A DNA stretch of 39,321 nt from Alphaproteobacteria bacterium (GTDB taxonomy: Bacteria > Pseudomonadota > Alphaproteobacteria > Geminicoccales > Geminicoccaceae). Positions 7,230-15,607 of the stretch are shown here, in pieces. The stretch spans positions 1-39,321 of the forward strand of contig JAUIID010000023.1 of NCBI GenBank assembly GCA_030431615.1. The letters are read 5' to 3'. The notes under the pieces are model-generated. The model worked only from the letters and a program-made list of their open reading frames with translations. It ran no database searches and was not told where the DNA came from. Position 1 is the stretch's first letter. The number at the start of each line of letters is the position of its first letter. The position numbers and the translations under genes are program-made.

Positions 7230-8348
7230 TCACAGCCGCATGGTCTCGAGAATGGTGCCGTTGACCTCGCGGTCATCGAAGCGTGCCTCGACCAGCCGCC
7301 GGCTGGCGAGGCCCATCGGCACGGCCAGTTCGGGTGCGGCCGCGAAGCGGCGCATGGCGGCGACCAGCCCATCGATATCATGCTTGGCGACCAGATAGCC
7401 GTTCTCGCCGTGGCGGACGGTTTCGCGGCAGCCGGGCGAGTCGGTGGTGATGATCGGCCGGCCCATGGCCATCGCCTCCAGGGTCGAGCGCGGCACCCCT
7501 TCCCGGTAGGTCGACGGCAGGACGAAGACATTGGCGTCCCTGATCACCGGGCGGACATCGCGGACGGTGCCGAGATAGTCGATGATGCCCTCACGCTGCC
7601 ATGCCTCGACCTGGCCCGGCACCAGGCCACCGGGGGAGTCCTCGAAGGGGCCGAGGAGCGAGAAACGGGCGGCGGGGAACTCGGCCTTGACCCGGCGTGC
7701 CGCCTCGGCATAGGCGACCACCCCCTTGTCGCGGATCAGCCGGCCGACGAACAGGAAGCTCGGTCGCTCGACCGGCGGCGGGGCATAGGCGAAATGGTCG
7801 AGATCGATGCCGATGCCGTTGAGGAGGATAAGCTCGTGCCGGCGCGGCGCCAGCCGCCGCTGCCGCAGGAGATCGCGGTCGTCCGGGTTGAGGACGAAAG
7901 TGGCGTTGGAGAGCGAGAAGGCGAGCCGGTAGAGCGGCTGCTGGACGGCGCGGACCAGGCGACGGCGCCGCTCGCTGCCGTCGGCGAAGGCGTAGCCCAT
8001 GCCCTCGACCATGGTGAAGATACGCCCGACCCGGGCGAGCCGGGCGGCCAGGGAACCGTAGACCATCGGCTTCATCGTGTAGGCGAGCAGCATGTCGGGG
8101 CGCAGGTCGTCGAAGACCCGCCGCAGGCCCATGACACTGCTCATGTCGCGCAACGGGTTGAGCCCCGTCCGGTCGAGCGGCACCTGCCGGAATCTCGCGC
8201 CACGTGCCGCGAGCTCCGCGACCACGCGCGGGTCGTGGTCGGCGGCGCAGCCGATGACCTCATGGCCGCGGGCGACCATGGCGTCGATCAGCCGGCCGCG
8301 AAACTGGGTCAGGCTGACCCCGACACACCCGAGCAGGGCAACACGCAA
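7230..8348 (-). CDS. GT4 glycosyltransferase, PglA-like
   Basis: A 372-residue GT-B fold glycosyltransferase of family GT4. Visible are the N-terminal LRVALLGCVGVSLTQFRG strand-loop, the acceptor-side segment MVEGMGYAF, GIGIDLDHF, the donor-domain FLFVGRLIRDKG, and the EX7E nucleotide-sugar motif (E283 to E291, EGVPRSTLE) followed by TTDSPGCRE. The segments LNPL, VEGMG and GIGID resemble PglA-type enzymes, which add HexNAc to undecaprenyl-diphospho-bacillosamine; this fits the dehydratase/aminotransferase/PglC-type set around it. TTG at 8348 is chosen because GGAG lies eight bases upstream and family members begin right at this strand; a GTG at 8387 would add 13 residues but lacks a ribosome site. 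It is followed upstream by the kinase gene on the same strand. Confidence 0.88.
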   Translation of the reverse strand: MRVALLGCVGVSLTQFRGRLIDAMVARGHEVIGCAADHDPRVVAELAARGARFRQVPLDRTGLNPLRDMSSVMGLRRVFDDLRPDMLLAYTMKPMVYGSLAARLARVGRIFTMVEGMGYAFADGSERRRRLVRAVQQPLYRLAFSLSNATFVLNPDDRDLLRQRRLAPRRHELILLNGIGIDLDHFAYAPPPVERPSFLFVGRLIRDKGVVAYAEAARRVKAEFPAARFSLLGPFEDSPGGLVPGQVEAWQREGIIDYLGTVRDVRPVIRDANVFVLPSTYREGVPRSTLEAMAMGRPIITTDSPGCRETVRHGENGYLVAKHDIDGLVAAMRRFAAAPELAVPMGLASRRLVEARFDDREVNGTILETMRL

Positions 8349-8410
8349 GTTGGTATCTCCGAGGTGAAGGACCGATCCCGCGGCCACCTTGGTCAGGCCG
8401 CGGGTGGTGC

Positions 8411-10669
8411 TCAGGCGGTGTAGTAGGCGCTGGCCGCGTTGCCCGGCGTCGCCGCGACCTGCAGGACGGTGCCGATCAGCGGTGCGCGGGCGAGATCGAG
8501 CCGGCCGAGCACGTCCAGCAGCTCGTCGCGCCGCGTCTTGCCGAGCCGGGCGACGAGCACCGTGGCGTCGACCATCGGGGCCAGCGACTGGGCGTCGGAG
8601 ACCGCGAGCACCGGCGGCGCGTCGACGACGACGAGCTCGAAGCGGGTGCGGAGCGCCGTCAGCACGTCGGCCATGACATTCGACTGGAGGATGCGCTGCG
8701 GATCGATCTCCGGCCCCGCCAGCTCGGTGAGGATGCGCAGGCGGGTGCGCGGATCGAGCAGGAGACGACCGGGGCCCCTGCCCGGCTCGGTGGCGAGATC
8801 GACCAGTCCCCAGCGCGCCTCCATGCCCGGGTCGACGGCGAACAGCGAGCGCCGCATGTCGGCATCGAGGAAGAGCGTGCGCAGGCCGCTGGCCGCGGCC
8901 AGGGTGGCGAGCCCGAGAGCGATCGTGCTCTTGCCCTCGCCCGGCAGGCTGGAGGTGACCATCACCACCCGGCTCGTGCCGATCGGCGCCGTCTCGCCGA
9001 GCGTGGCGACGAGGAGGCCCTTCAGCCGTTCCGCCGGCATCGAGAGCGGCCGGTCGCGGAGGTAGTCCAGCGGCCGCGCGTGGCGCCGGCTCGCCGGGAT
9101 CTGGGGCATGAGCGCCAGCGTGGCGAGGCCGGTCGCCGACTCGACGTCGCGGGGGCTGCGGAAGGTGTTGGCGCGGTGCTCCACCAGATGCGCCGCGGCC
9201 GCGCCGAGGAGGAGCCCGGCAATGCCGCCGATCACCAGCATGACCTTGACGTTGGGGGAGCTCGGCCGGGTCGGAACGGCGGCGCGCTGCACCAGCCGCA
9301 CGCCCGAGTCGACCATGGAGAGGCGGGCGGTGGTCGCCATCGAGCCGCGCAGGAACTCCTCGTAGAGGGCCCGGCTGGCGGCGGCACGGCGCTCCAGCTC
9401 GGCGAGCTCGAGCCGCGCCTCGCTGGCATCCACTGCCTTGCTCTCGAGCGACGCGAGCAGCTCGACGAGGGTCCGGCGCTCGTCGTCGAGCAGCGCCAGC
9501 TGGTCGCGCTCGAGCGCCACGCGGCGGGAGAGTTCGGTGCGCAGCCGGCCCCGGACCGCCTCGGCCTCGTTGTGGAGCGCCACCAGCTCCGGGTGACGAT
9601 CACCCAGCGTCGCCGACAGCTGGGTAATCTGCTGGCGCAGGGTGGTTTCCTCGTCGAGCAACCGCTGGACGGCCATCGAATCCTCCAGCTCGGCAACCAG
9701 GGCCGCGGTCTCGCCCTCGGCCATGATTCGGGTCAGCCGTTCGACCTTGCGGGCCTGGGTGGCCCGGGCTGCGGCATTGTCGAGCAGGCGCTGCTGCAAC
9801 ACGGCGAGACGCTGGTCAGCGGCCGATACGCCATTGAGGCCGGAGCGTCGCAGATAGGCGGTGATCGCGTCCTCGGCGGTGCGCAGCTCGTCGCGGAGCA
9901 TGGCCGCCCGGTCCTGGAGATGGGCGGCCGCCTGCTCGACGTCGGAGCGTCGGTCGGCGGTCTGCTCGGCGATGAACTGCTCGACCACGCGATTGGCGAT
10001 GGTGGCCGCCTTCAGGGGCTCGTTCGAGCGGAAGGCGACGGCGAGGATCGAGGAGGTGCCCTGCGGGCTCACCTGGAGACGCTGGTCGAAGGCCTCGATC
10101 GCCTTTTCATTGTCCAGCACGCGCTTCGCGTCATCGCTCGGCGCGGTCGTCGGCCGCAGCCCGCTCAACCCCTCGGTCAGAGGCTCGAGCCAGGTGACCG
10201 CCTCGGCCCGCCGCAGGAACCAGTCGCCGAGCCTGGCGATGAAGCCGTCGCCGGCATTCTCCGGCGGAACGAACTCCGTATCCACATGCAGGTCGAGCGT
10301 GTCGACCAGCCGCTGGGCCAGCGGCCGGGAGGTGAGGTACTCGATCTGGTCGTCGAGCCGCCGCGGCAGCTGCGCCGCACCCATGGCACCCTGCCCCGCG
10401 TCCGCCGACGAGCTGAGCACGGCGAGCTTGGCCACGGCCACGAACTGCCGTTCGGCGGTGAAGGCCAGGGCGGCGCTGATCGCCGTCGCCGCCAGCACGA
10501 TGGCGGCGACCAGCCAGCGGTGCCACCAGAGCGGCATGAGGAGCAGGGCGAGGCTGGTTTCCGCTGCCGGCGGCTCGCCACCGAGCGGCCGGCGCAGCCG
10601 TTCCGCCTGACGCGCGGATGCCAGGTAGGGGCCGGGCAGGCCCTGTACGAGGACAGCTGGTTCAGACAT
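8411..10669 (-). CDS. Polysaccharide co-polymerase / BY-type tyrosine autokinase fusion
   Basis: A 752-residue Wzc/GumC-ExoP type protein controlling polymerisation and chain length. Order: cytoplasmic N-terminus, TM1 (about 52-70), a periplasmic Wzz domain with a long coiled coil (about 235-435), the Pro-rich PTRPSSPN motif before TM2 (about 475-495), then the cytoplasmic BY-kinase with Walker A (SLPGEGKST, 574-582), Walker A' (LFLDADMRR, 599-607) and Walker B (LVVVDAPPV, 679-687). The C-terminal tyrosine cluster that such kinases phosphorylate is reduced to two residues (the protein ends AYYTA). ATG at 10669 is preceded by GAGG; a TTG 15 bases upstream is less likely. It lies between the dehydratase and a GT4 gene on the same strand, probably one transcript. 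Confidence 0.93.
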   Translation of the reverse strand: MSEPAVLVQGLPGPYLASARQAERLRRPLGGEPPAAETSLALLLMPLWWHRWLVAAIVLAATAISAALAFTAERQFVAVAKLAVLSSSADAGQGAMGAAQLPRRLDDQIEYLTSRPLAQRLVDTLDLHVDTEFVPPENAGDGFIARLGDWFLRRAEAVTWLEPLTEGLSGLRPTTAPSDDAKRVLDNEKAIEAFDQRLQVSPQGTSSILAVAFRSNEPLKAATIANRVVEQFIAEQTADRRSDVEQAAAHLQDRAAMLRDELRTAEDAITAYLRRSGLNGVSAADQRLAVLQQRLLDNAAARATQARKVERLTRIMAEGETAALVAELEDSMAVQRLLDEETTLRQQITQLSATLGDRHPELVALHNEAEAVRGRLRTELSRRVALERDQLALLDDERRTLVELLASLESKAVDASEARLELAELERRAAASRALYEEFLRGSMATTARLSMVDSGVRLVQRAAVPTRPSSPNVKVMLVIGGIAGLLLGAAAAHLVEHRANTFRSPRDVESATGLATLALMPQIPASRRHARPLDYLRDRPLSMPAERLKGLLVATLGETAPIGTSRVVMVTSSLPGEGKSTIALGLATLAAASGLRTLFLDADMRRSLFAVDPGMEARWGLVDLATEPGRGPGRLLLDPRTRLRILTELAGPEIDPQRILQSNVMADVLTALRTRFELVVVDAPPVLAVSDAQSLAPMVDATVLVARLGKTRRDELLDVLGRLDLARAPLIGTVLQVAATPGNAASAYYTA

Positions 10670-10732
10670 CGGCGGTGACCTCAAGCGAGAGTCGAAGACA
10701 TGCCTCTGACACGCAGGCGGCGGTTCCGGCGC

Positions 10733-12784
10733 TCATGCGCCGAGCCGTACCATGCCGGAGGAAGCCAGCACCGGCTGGCCCTGGGGCGCGAGCGCCGGCC
10801 GGCCCTGGACAGCGATCGCAGGTGGTTCCCGGCCTTTCCCGTCTGCCTCCATGCTCGGCACGAGCTCGGCGACCAGTTGCCGCGCCGCGGCCTCGTCATG
10901 GCGGCTGGCGGCTTCGATCAGGAGGTCGAGCCGGCGACAGAGCCCGGGCAGCGGCAGCGGCTGCGAGAGTGCGGCCAGCACGCCCTCGGCCGGTGTCGGG
11001 ACCAGGGCCTCGTCCGGGTAGAACAGCTCCTCGTAGAGCTTCTCGCCCGGCCTGAGGCCGGTGAACTCGATCTCGATGTCGCGCTCCGGCTCCAGCCCGG
11101 CGAGACGGATGACCTGCCGGGCGACATCGATGATGCGCACCGGCTCGCCCATATCGAGCACGAAGATCCGGCCACGGTCGGAGCGTTCGGCCTGCAGGCC
11201 GGCGGCCGAGGCGCGCAGCACGAGGCCGACCGCCTCCTTGATCGACATGAAGTATCGGGTGACCGCAGCGTGGGTGACGGTCACCGGTCCACCGGCCAGC
11301 ACCTGGCGGCGGAAGAGGGGCACGACCGAGCCGCTGGAGCCGAGGACGTTGCCGAAACGCACGATCATGAAGCGGGTGACCGTGACGCCCGTCCGGGCCA
11401 TCGCCCAGTCGAGGCTCTGGCAGTAGAGCTCGGCGATCCGCTTGGTGGCGCCCATCATGTTGGTCGGGTTGACGGCCTTGTCGGTCGAGACATGGACCAT
11501 GGCGAGCGCGCCGACCGCCGCTGCAGCGTCGGCGACGTTGCGGGTGCCGTGCACGTTGTTGAGGATGGTCTCGACCGGGTTGAGCTCGCAGAGCGGCACG
11601 TGCTTGAGCGCTGCCGCGTGGAACACGACCTCGGGACGATAGGCGGCGAACACGCGGCGCAGGGCCGCCGTGTCGCGGATGTCGACGATTCGCGGCACCA
11701 GCCGCACGCCATTGGCCCCGGCCTCGGCGGCGACCTCGTGCTCGATGGCGTAGAGGTTGTACTCGCCGCGATCGACCATCACGACGGTCGCCGCGCGCAG
11801 GCCGACGATCTGGCGGACCAGCTCGCTGCCGATGCTGCCGCCCGCGCCGGTCACCAGCACCCGGCGGCCGACGACCAGGCCAACCACCGATTCGTCGTCC
11901 AGCGTGATCGGCTGGCGCCGGGTGATCCGCTCGACGCTGAAGAGGTCGTCGAGCCCGTCGGTCGGCACCTCGACCCGCCGCGGGATCTGCACGACACCGA
12001 GGCCCACCCCGCTCGCCTGCTCCAGGAGCCGGCGCCGCTGCCGCTGGTCGAGCGCCCGGCTGGCGACCAGGAACTTCGGCGAGGCGCCCCGGCGGCCGAG
12101 GCGGGCGACGATGGCCGGGAGGTCAGTAGAGGTGCCGAGGACCGGCACGCCGTGCAGGTTGCGCCCGTGGAAGGCACCGGTGTCGTCGATCACGCCGACC
12201 GGCTGGAAGGGTGCCCGGCTGTCGGAGAGCAGGGAATGCAGGTAGGTCGCGGCGTCCCGGTCCGCCCCCCAGATCAGCACCGGCGATGGCGCCGCAAGGC
12301 GTTCGAAGGCGCCCAGGCGGAGGCCGCGCCGGCGGGCCGCCTGATAGGTCAGGCGCGCGGCGCACAGCAGGACGACCAGGACCAGCGCCTGGATGATCGG
12401 CACGGAGCGCGGCACGGCCGCGGCCCGATCGATGACGAACATGACGATCAGGAACAGCAGCGAAGCGAAGGCCACCGCCCGGGCGAGCTCGCCGAATTCG
12501 CGCCAGGCGGCAAACCGCCAGATCTGCGTATGGGTGCGGCCGAGGAGAAAGGCGACGCCGGCGGTGAGCATCGCCACCGTCGCCGCGATGCCGAGATCGG
12601 CGAGCCCCCAGTCCGCCAGGCTCTCCGCGCCCAGGCGCAGGAACATCGCGGCCATGAAGGCGAGGCCGGCGAGCGCCACGTCGACCGCCAGGCTGACGAG
12701 GGGCTTCGAGCGTGCCGGCGCGAAACCGCCGGCACCCCGCAGCACGTCGCCCACCGACGCCCGTAGAAGTGACCTGCTCAGCAT
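10733..12784 (-). CDS. Membrane-bound UDP-sugar 4,6-dehydratase (PglF/WbpM/CapD family)
   Basis: A 683-residue protein with four N-terminal membrane spans (about 28-50, 64-82, 103-119, 127-146), a first Rossmann-like nucleotide-binding region (about 165-290), and a short-chain dehydrogenase domain (about 305-600). The NAD-binding motif is TGAGGSIGSE (312-321). The catalytic stretch VSTDKAVNPTNMMGATKR (432-449) has the Met-x3-Lys pair (M444/K448) that replaces Tyr-x3-Lys in this subfamily. The family converts UDP-GlcNAc to the 4-keto-6-deoxy sugar, the first step to bacillosamine, QuiNAc or FucNAc sugars. The DegT aminotransferase divergent to it could use this product. GAGG lies seven bases before the ATG. 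The C-terminal 40 residues are low-complexity. Confidence 0.93.
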   Translation of the reverse strand: MLSRSLLRASVGDVLRGAGGFAPARSKPLVSLAVDVALAGLAFMAAMFLRLGAESLADWGLADLGIAATVAMLTAGVAFLLGRTHTQIWRFAAWREFGELARAVAFASLLFLIVMFVIDRAAAVPRSVPIIQALVLVVLLCAARLTYQAARRRGLRLGAFERLAAPSPVLIWGADRDAATYLHSLLSDSRAPFQPVGVIDDTGAFHGRNLHGVPVLGTSTDLPAIVARLGRRGASPKFLVASRALDQRQRRRLLEQASGVGLGVVQIPRRVEVPTDGLDDLFSVERITRRQPITLDDESVVGLVVGRRVLVTGAGGSIGSELVRQIVGLRAATVVMVDRGEYNLYAIEHEVAAEAGANGVRLVPRIVDIRDTAALRRVFAAYRPEVVFHAAALKHVPLCELNPVETILNNVHGTRNVADAAAAVGALAMVHVSTDKAVNPTNMMGATKRIAELYCQSLDWAMARTGVTVTRFMIVRFGNVLGSSGSVVPLFRRQVLAGGPVTVTHAAVTRYFMSIKEAVGLVLRASAAGLQAERSDRGRIFVLDMGEPVRIIDVARQVIRLAGLEPERDIEIEFTGLRPGEKLYEELFYPDEALVPTPAEGVLAALSQPLPLPGLCRRLDLLIEAASRHDEAAARQLVAELVPSMEADGKGREPPAIAVQGRPALAPQGQPVLASSGMVRLGA

Positions 12785-12868
12785 AGGCGACCTCGACCCA
12801 CTTCTTCTCCCACTCCTAAATCACTGGTTAACAAACAGCGCATGACGCGCTTGTATAACGGGCGATAC

Positions 12869-12885
12869 GTCGGAAATTCTTACAT
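12869..12885 (-). promoter_or_regulatory. Candidate shared upstream motif, copy 2
   Basis: The site reads GTCGGAAATTCTTACAT on the plus strand, a 14-of-17 match to 3918-3934. It lies about 85-100 bp before the dehydratase start, in the same orientation relative to the downstream minus-strand gene as copy 1. A shorter related string, TAAGAATT, occurs on the minus strand upstream of 5196. Confidence 0.3.
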
Positions 12886-12910
12886 ACTTAACAGAGCATC
12901 CGAACCCCAT

Positions 12911-12938
12911 CGAAGGGCATGGCATTTCCTTCGTTTTT
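12911..12938 (+). terminator. Terminator-like hairpin in the divergent region
   Basis: A 6-bp stem (CGAAGG at 12911-12916, CCTTCG at 12928-12933) with an 11-base loop is followed directly by TTTTT (12934-12938). It lies on the plus strand about 185 bases before the aminotransferase gene, so it could attenuate a leader transcript or end a short RNA starting within the region. The stem is short; call is tentative. Confidence 0.3.
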
Positions 12939-13121
12939 AACGCTTCGTTCATACACAATGGCGTATTCAAGCGGGCAGCGAGTTGGTTGGTCGCGAGCAC
13001 TATGGTGCACCAGGAATCGTAGAGGAATTGACCATACGGGGTACGGCCCGACAAAAGCGCAGCCGCTCCGCACGCGCTATCGGGGGTCGGGCCGCCACCC
13101 CCAGCTGATCGGGCCACCGTC

Positions 13122-14315
13122 ATGACCGCAGCCGCAGACCAGGGCCTGCTCGCCCCATCTATCGACCGGCCTCGCACGGCAGCGACGCTCGCCAGGATCT
13201 TCCTGTCGCCACCGCACATGACCGGCGACGAGCTGGCGCTGCTGGAGGGCGTCTTCGCCACCAACTACGTCGCTCCGGCCGGCCCGATGCTCGGGCGGTT
13301 CGAAGCCGCGATGGCCGAAGTGACGGGCTTTCGTCACTGCCTCGCCGTCGTCAGCGGCACGGCAGCCCTGCATCTGGCGCTGCGCCATCTCGGGATCGGC
13401 CCGGGCGACAGCGTGGTGGCCGCCGACCTCACCTTCATCGGCGGCGTGGCGCCGATCGCCCAGCTCGGTGCCGAGCCGCTTTTCGTCGATGCCGATCCCG
13501 GAACCTGGTGCATGGATCCGAGCCTGCTCGCCGAGGCACTGGCGAGCGGCGCCCGACAGGGCCGGCTGCCGAAGGCGGTGGTCCCCTGCGACCTCTATGG
13601 CCAGACCTGCGACCTGGATGCCCTGCGCGCGGTGACGGATGCCTACGAGATTCCGCTCATCGCCGATTCCGCCGAGGCGCTCGGCGCCACCTACCGGGGT
13701 CGGCATGCCGGCAAGGGTGCCAGGGCTGCCCTCTTCTCCTTCAACGGCAACAAGATCATCACTGCCGGCGGCGGCGGGATGCTCGCCTCGGACGACGCCA
13801 CGCTGATCGAGCACGCACGCGGCCTCTCGCAGCAGGCGCGCCAGCCGGTGCCGCATTACGAGCACATCGAGCTCGGCTACAATTACCGGTTGAGCAATGT
13901 GCTGGCGGCGATCGGGGTCGGGCAGCTGGCCGCGCTCGACGATCGCGTCCGGCGGCGGCGCGCCATCTTCGCCGGCTACCAGCAGCGCCTGGGTGACCTA
14001 GAAGGAATCACCTTCATGCCCGAGGCCGGCTACGGCCGGGCCAATCGCTGGCTCACCTGCATCCTGATCGAGCCAATGAAGTTCGGCGCCGACCGCGAGG
14101 TCGTGCGGCTCGCACTCGAGGCGCAGGCGATCGAGGCCCGCCCGATCTGGCGGCCGATGCACCTGCAGCCGGTGTTCGCCGGCGCCACCTGCTTCGGCGG
14201 CGCGGTCGGCGAAGCCCTGTTCGGCCAGGGCCTCTGCCTGCCCTCGGGCTCCGGACTGGGGGAGGTCGACCTGGACCGCATCTGCGAGGTCATCCGCGGG
14301 TGCGCCCGGCTGTGA
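13122..14315 (+). CDS. DegT/DnrJ/EryC1-family sugar aminotransferase (PglE-like)
   Basis: A 397-residue PLP-dependent aminotransferase acting on nucleotide-linked 4-keto-6-deoxy sugars. The PLP lysine is K211 in SFNGNKIITAGGGGML, the form typical of the PglE/LegC-type branch. D182 (IADSAEALGA) would bind the PLP pyridine nitrogen, and SGTAALHLAL (78-87) is the phosphate-binding segment. The gene is divergent from the dehydratase whose product it should aminate; together they would give a UDP-4-amino-4,6-dideoxy-HexNAc. A PglD-type left-handed beta-helix acetyltransferase that would N-acetylate the product is not present in the window. The next gene overlaps its 3' end by 16 bases, so the two are co-transcribed. 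Confidence 0.92.
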   Translation: MTAAADQGLLAPSIDRPRTAATLARIFLSPPHMTGDELALLEGVFATNYVAPAGPMLGRFEAAMAEVTGFRHCLAVVSGTAALHLALRHLGIGPGDSVVAADLTFIGGVAPIAQLGAEPLFVDADPGTWCMDPSLLAEALASGARQGRLPKAVVPCDLYGQTCDLDALRAVTDAYEIPLIADSAEALGATYRGRHAGKGARAALFSFNGNKIITAGGGGMLASDDATLIEHARGLSQQARQPVPHYEHIELGYNYRLSNVLAAIGVGQLAALDDRVRRRRAIFAGYQQRLGDLEGITFMPEAGYGRANRWLTCILIEPMKFGADREVVRLALEAQAIEARPIWRPMHLQPVFAGATCFGGAVGEALFGQGLCLPSGSGLGEVDLDRICEVIRGCARL

Positions 14316-15607
14316 TCCTGAGCAAGGACGAACTGCCCACAGCACCACCTGTCCTCGCGGCAGGAAGGCCCACCCGTGCGCTCCCCACCACAGCCCCGCG
14401 ACCGGCGCCGCTCGCCGCCACAGTCGTGCATGTCGCAACCAATCTCGAACTCGGCGGCGCCCAGCGCATGCTGCTGAAGCTGGTCGAGGCTCAGGTGAGC
14501 GAGGCGGCGACCACGCATGTGGTCACGCTCATGCCGGCCGGCGCGCTGGGCCCGGCGCTCGCAGCCACCGGCGCCCGGCTGCACAGCCTCGACCTCGGGC
14601 GGGGCGGCGTCTCGCCGATGGCCGCCATGCGCCTCGGCAGGCTCCTCGGCCGACTTGGGCCCGATCTCGTCCAAGGATGGATGTATCACGGCAATCTCGC
14701 GGCCAGCATCGGCCTCGCCATGACACGCGGCCTCGGTCGTCCGCGTGTCCGGCCGGCCCTTCTCTGGAACATTCGGGGTGCCCTGGACGCGCTGGAACGC
14801 GAGCGCTGGCTCACGCGGCAGATCGTGCGTCTTGGCGCCCGGCTTTCCGCCCGACCGGATGCCATTGTCTACAATGCCGAGATAGCCGCCCATCAGCACG
14901 AGGCCATCGGCTTTCATGCGGCGCGCCGGCGGGTGATCGGCAATGGCTTCGATACCAAGCGCTTCGCGCCGGAACCCGGGGCAAGAAGGGCCTTGCGGGC
15001 GCGGCTCGGGCTCGACCCGGACAGTGCCTCTGTCGTCATCGGCATTGCTGCCGAGTGGCGGCCCATGAAGGACCACCCCACGCTCCTCGCCGCCATGCGC
15101 CGTCTCGTCGATCGCGGGCTCGACGTTCACCTCGTGCTGCTCGGCCGGGGCACGGCGGCCGACTCGCCGATGCTCGTCTACCATGTCGCGGCGAATGGCC
15201 TGGTCGGCAGGGTGCACGGGCTGGGCGCCACCCTCGATGCGGCGCCGATCATCGCCGGAATGGATGTCGCCGTCCTCGCCTCGGCCTGGGGCGAGGGCTT
15301 CCCGAACTTCATCGGCGAGGCGATGGCCTCGGCCGTGCCCTGCGTCGCCACCGACAGCGGTGACTGCCGCCGCGTCATCGGCGAGGCCGGGCGGGTCGTG
15401 CCGGTGGGGGATCCGGCCACCCTGGTCGACGCACTGGCGGCGCTGGTCCGTGCACCGGCAACCGAGCGGGCCCGACTCGGTCAACTTGGACGCGAGCGGA
15501 TCCTCGCCCACTACACCATGGCCGCCATCGCCGCCGAGTATCGGGCACTCTATGCCGAGTGCGTCGCACTCCGGGATGCGAGCACGGCCCGGGGGCTCGG
15601 GGCTTGA
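14300..15607 (+). CDS. GT4 glycosyltransferase
   Basis: A 435-residue GT-B glycosyltransferase of family GT4. The N-terminal domain begins after a 38-residue Pro/Ala-rich leader with VVHVATNLELGGAQRMLLKL, the usual GGAxR acceptor-side motif. The donor-binding domain shows IGIAAEWRPMKDH, LVLLGRG and the EX7E motif (EGFPNFIGE) followed by CVATDSGDCR. It would transfer a sugar from a nucleotide donor to the growing lipid-linked repeat; donor and linkage are unknown. GTG at 14300 is used because GAGG lies about ten bases before it, and translation probably couples to the upstream aminotransferase through the 16-base overlap. Confidence 0.88.
   Translation: MRPAVILSKDELPTAPPVLAAGRPTRALPTTAPRPAPLAATVVHVATNLELGGAQRMLLKLVEAQVSEAATTHVVTLMPAGALGPALAATGARLHSLDLGRGGVSPMAAMRLGRLLGRLGPDLVQGWMYHGNLAASIGLAMTRGLGRPRVRPALLWNIRGALDALERERWLTRQIVRLGARLSARPDAIVYNAEIAAHQHEAIGFHAARRRVIGNGFDTKRFAPEPGARRALRARLGLDPDSASVVIGIAAEWRPMKDHPTLLAAMRRLVDRGLDVHLVLLGRGTAADSPMLVYHVAANGLVGRVHGLGATLDAAPIIAGMDVAVLASAWGEGFPNFIGEAMASAVPCVATDSGDCRRVIGEAGRVVPVGDPATLVDALAALVRAPATERARLGQLGRERILAHYTMAAIAAEYRALYAECVALRDASTARGLGA

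Larger units (their letters stand above)
12785..13121. other. 337-bp divergent regulatory region
   Basis: No convincing gene. It separates the divergent dehydratase and aminotransferase genes and is markedly richer in A/T than the rest of the window between about 12815 and 13000. It contains three TTAAC pentamers (around 12828, 12888 and 12936), a motif shared with the region upstream of the dioxygenase gene (12869-12885) and a terminator-like hairpin (12911-12938). It probably holds the promoters for both arms of the polysaccharide locus. No ribosome site of note precedes the ATG at 13122. Confidence 0.6.

Noticed and set aside
10700-12766. A 688-codon plus-strand frame opposite the dehydratase
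   Set aside because: Composition is typical of an antisense shadow (Asp/Glu/Arg/Gly/His-rich, no motif); the minus strand encodes a complete dehydratase with NAD and catalytic motifs.
12815-12945. TTAAC pentamers as CtrA-binding sites
   Set aside because: None of the pairs has the TTAA-N7-TTAA spacing required for a full CtrA site, and TTAAC is expected to occur by chance in an AT-richer gap.
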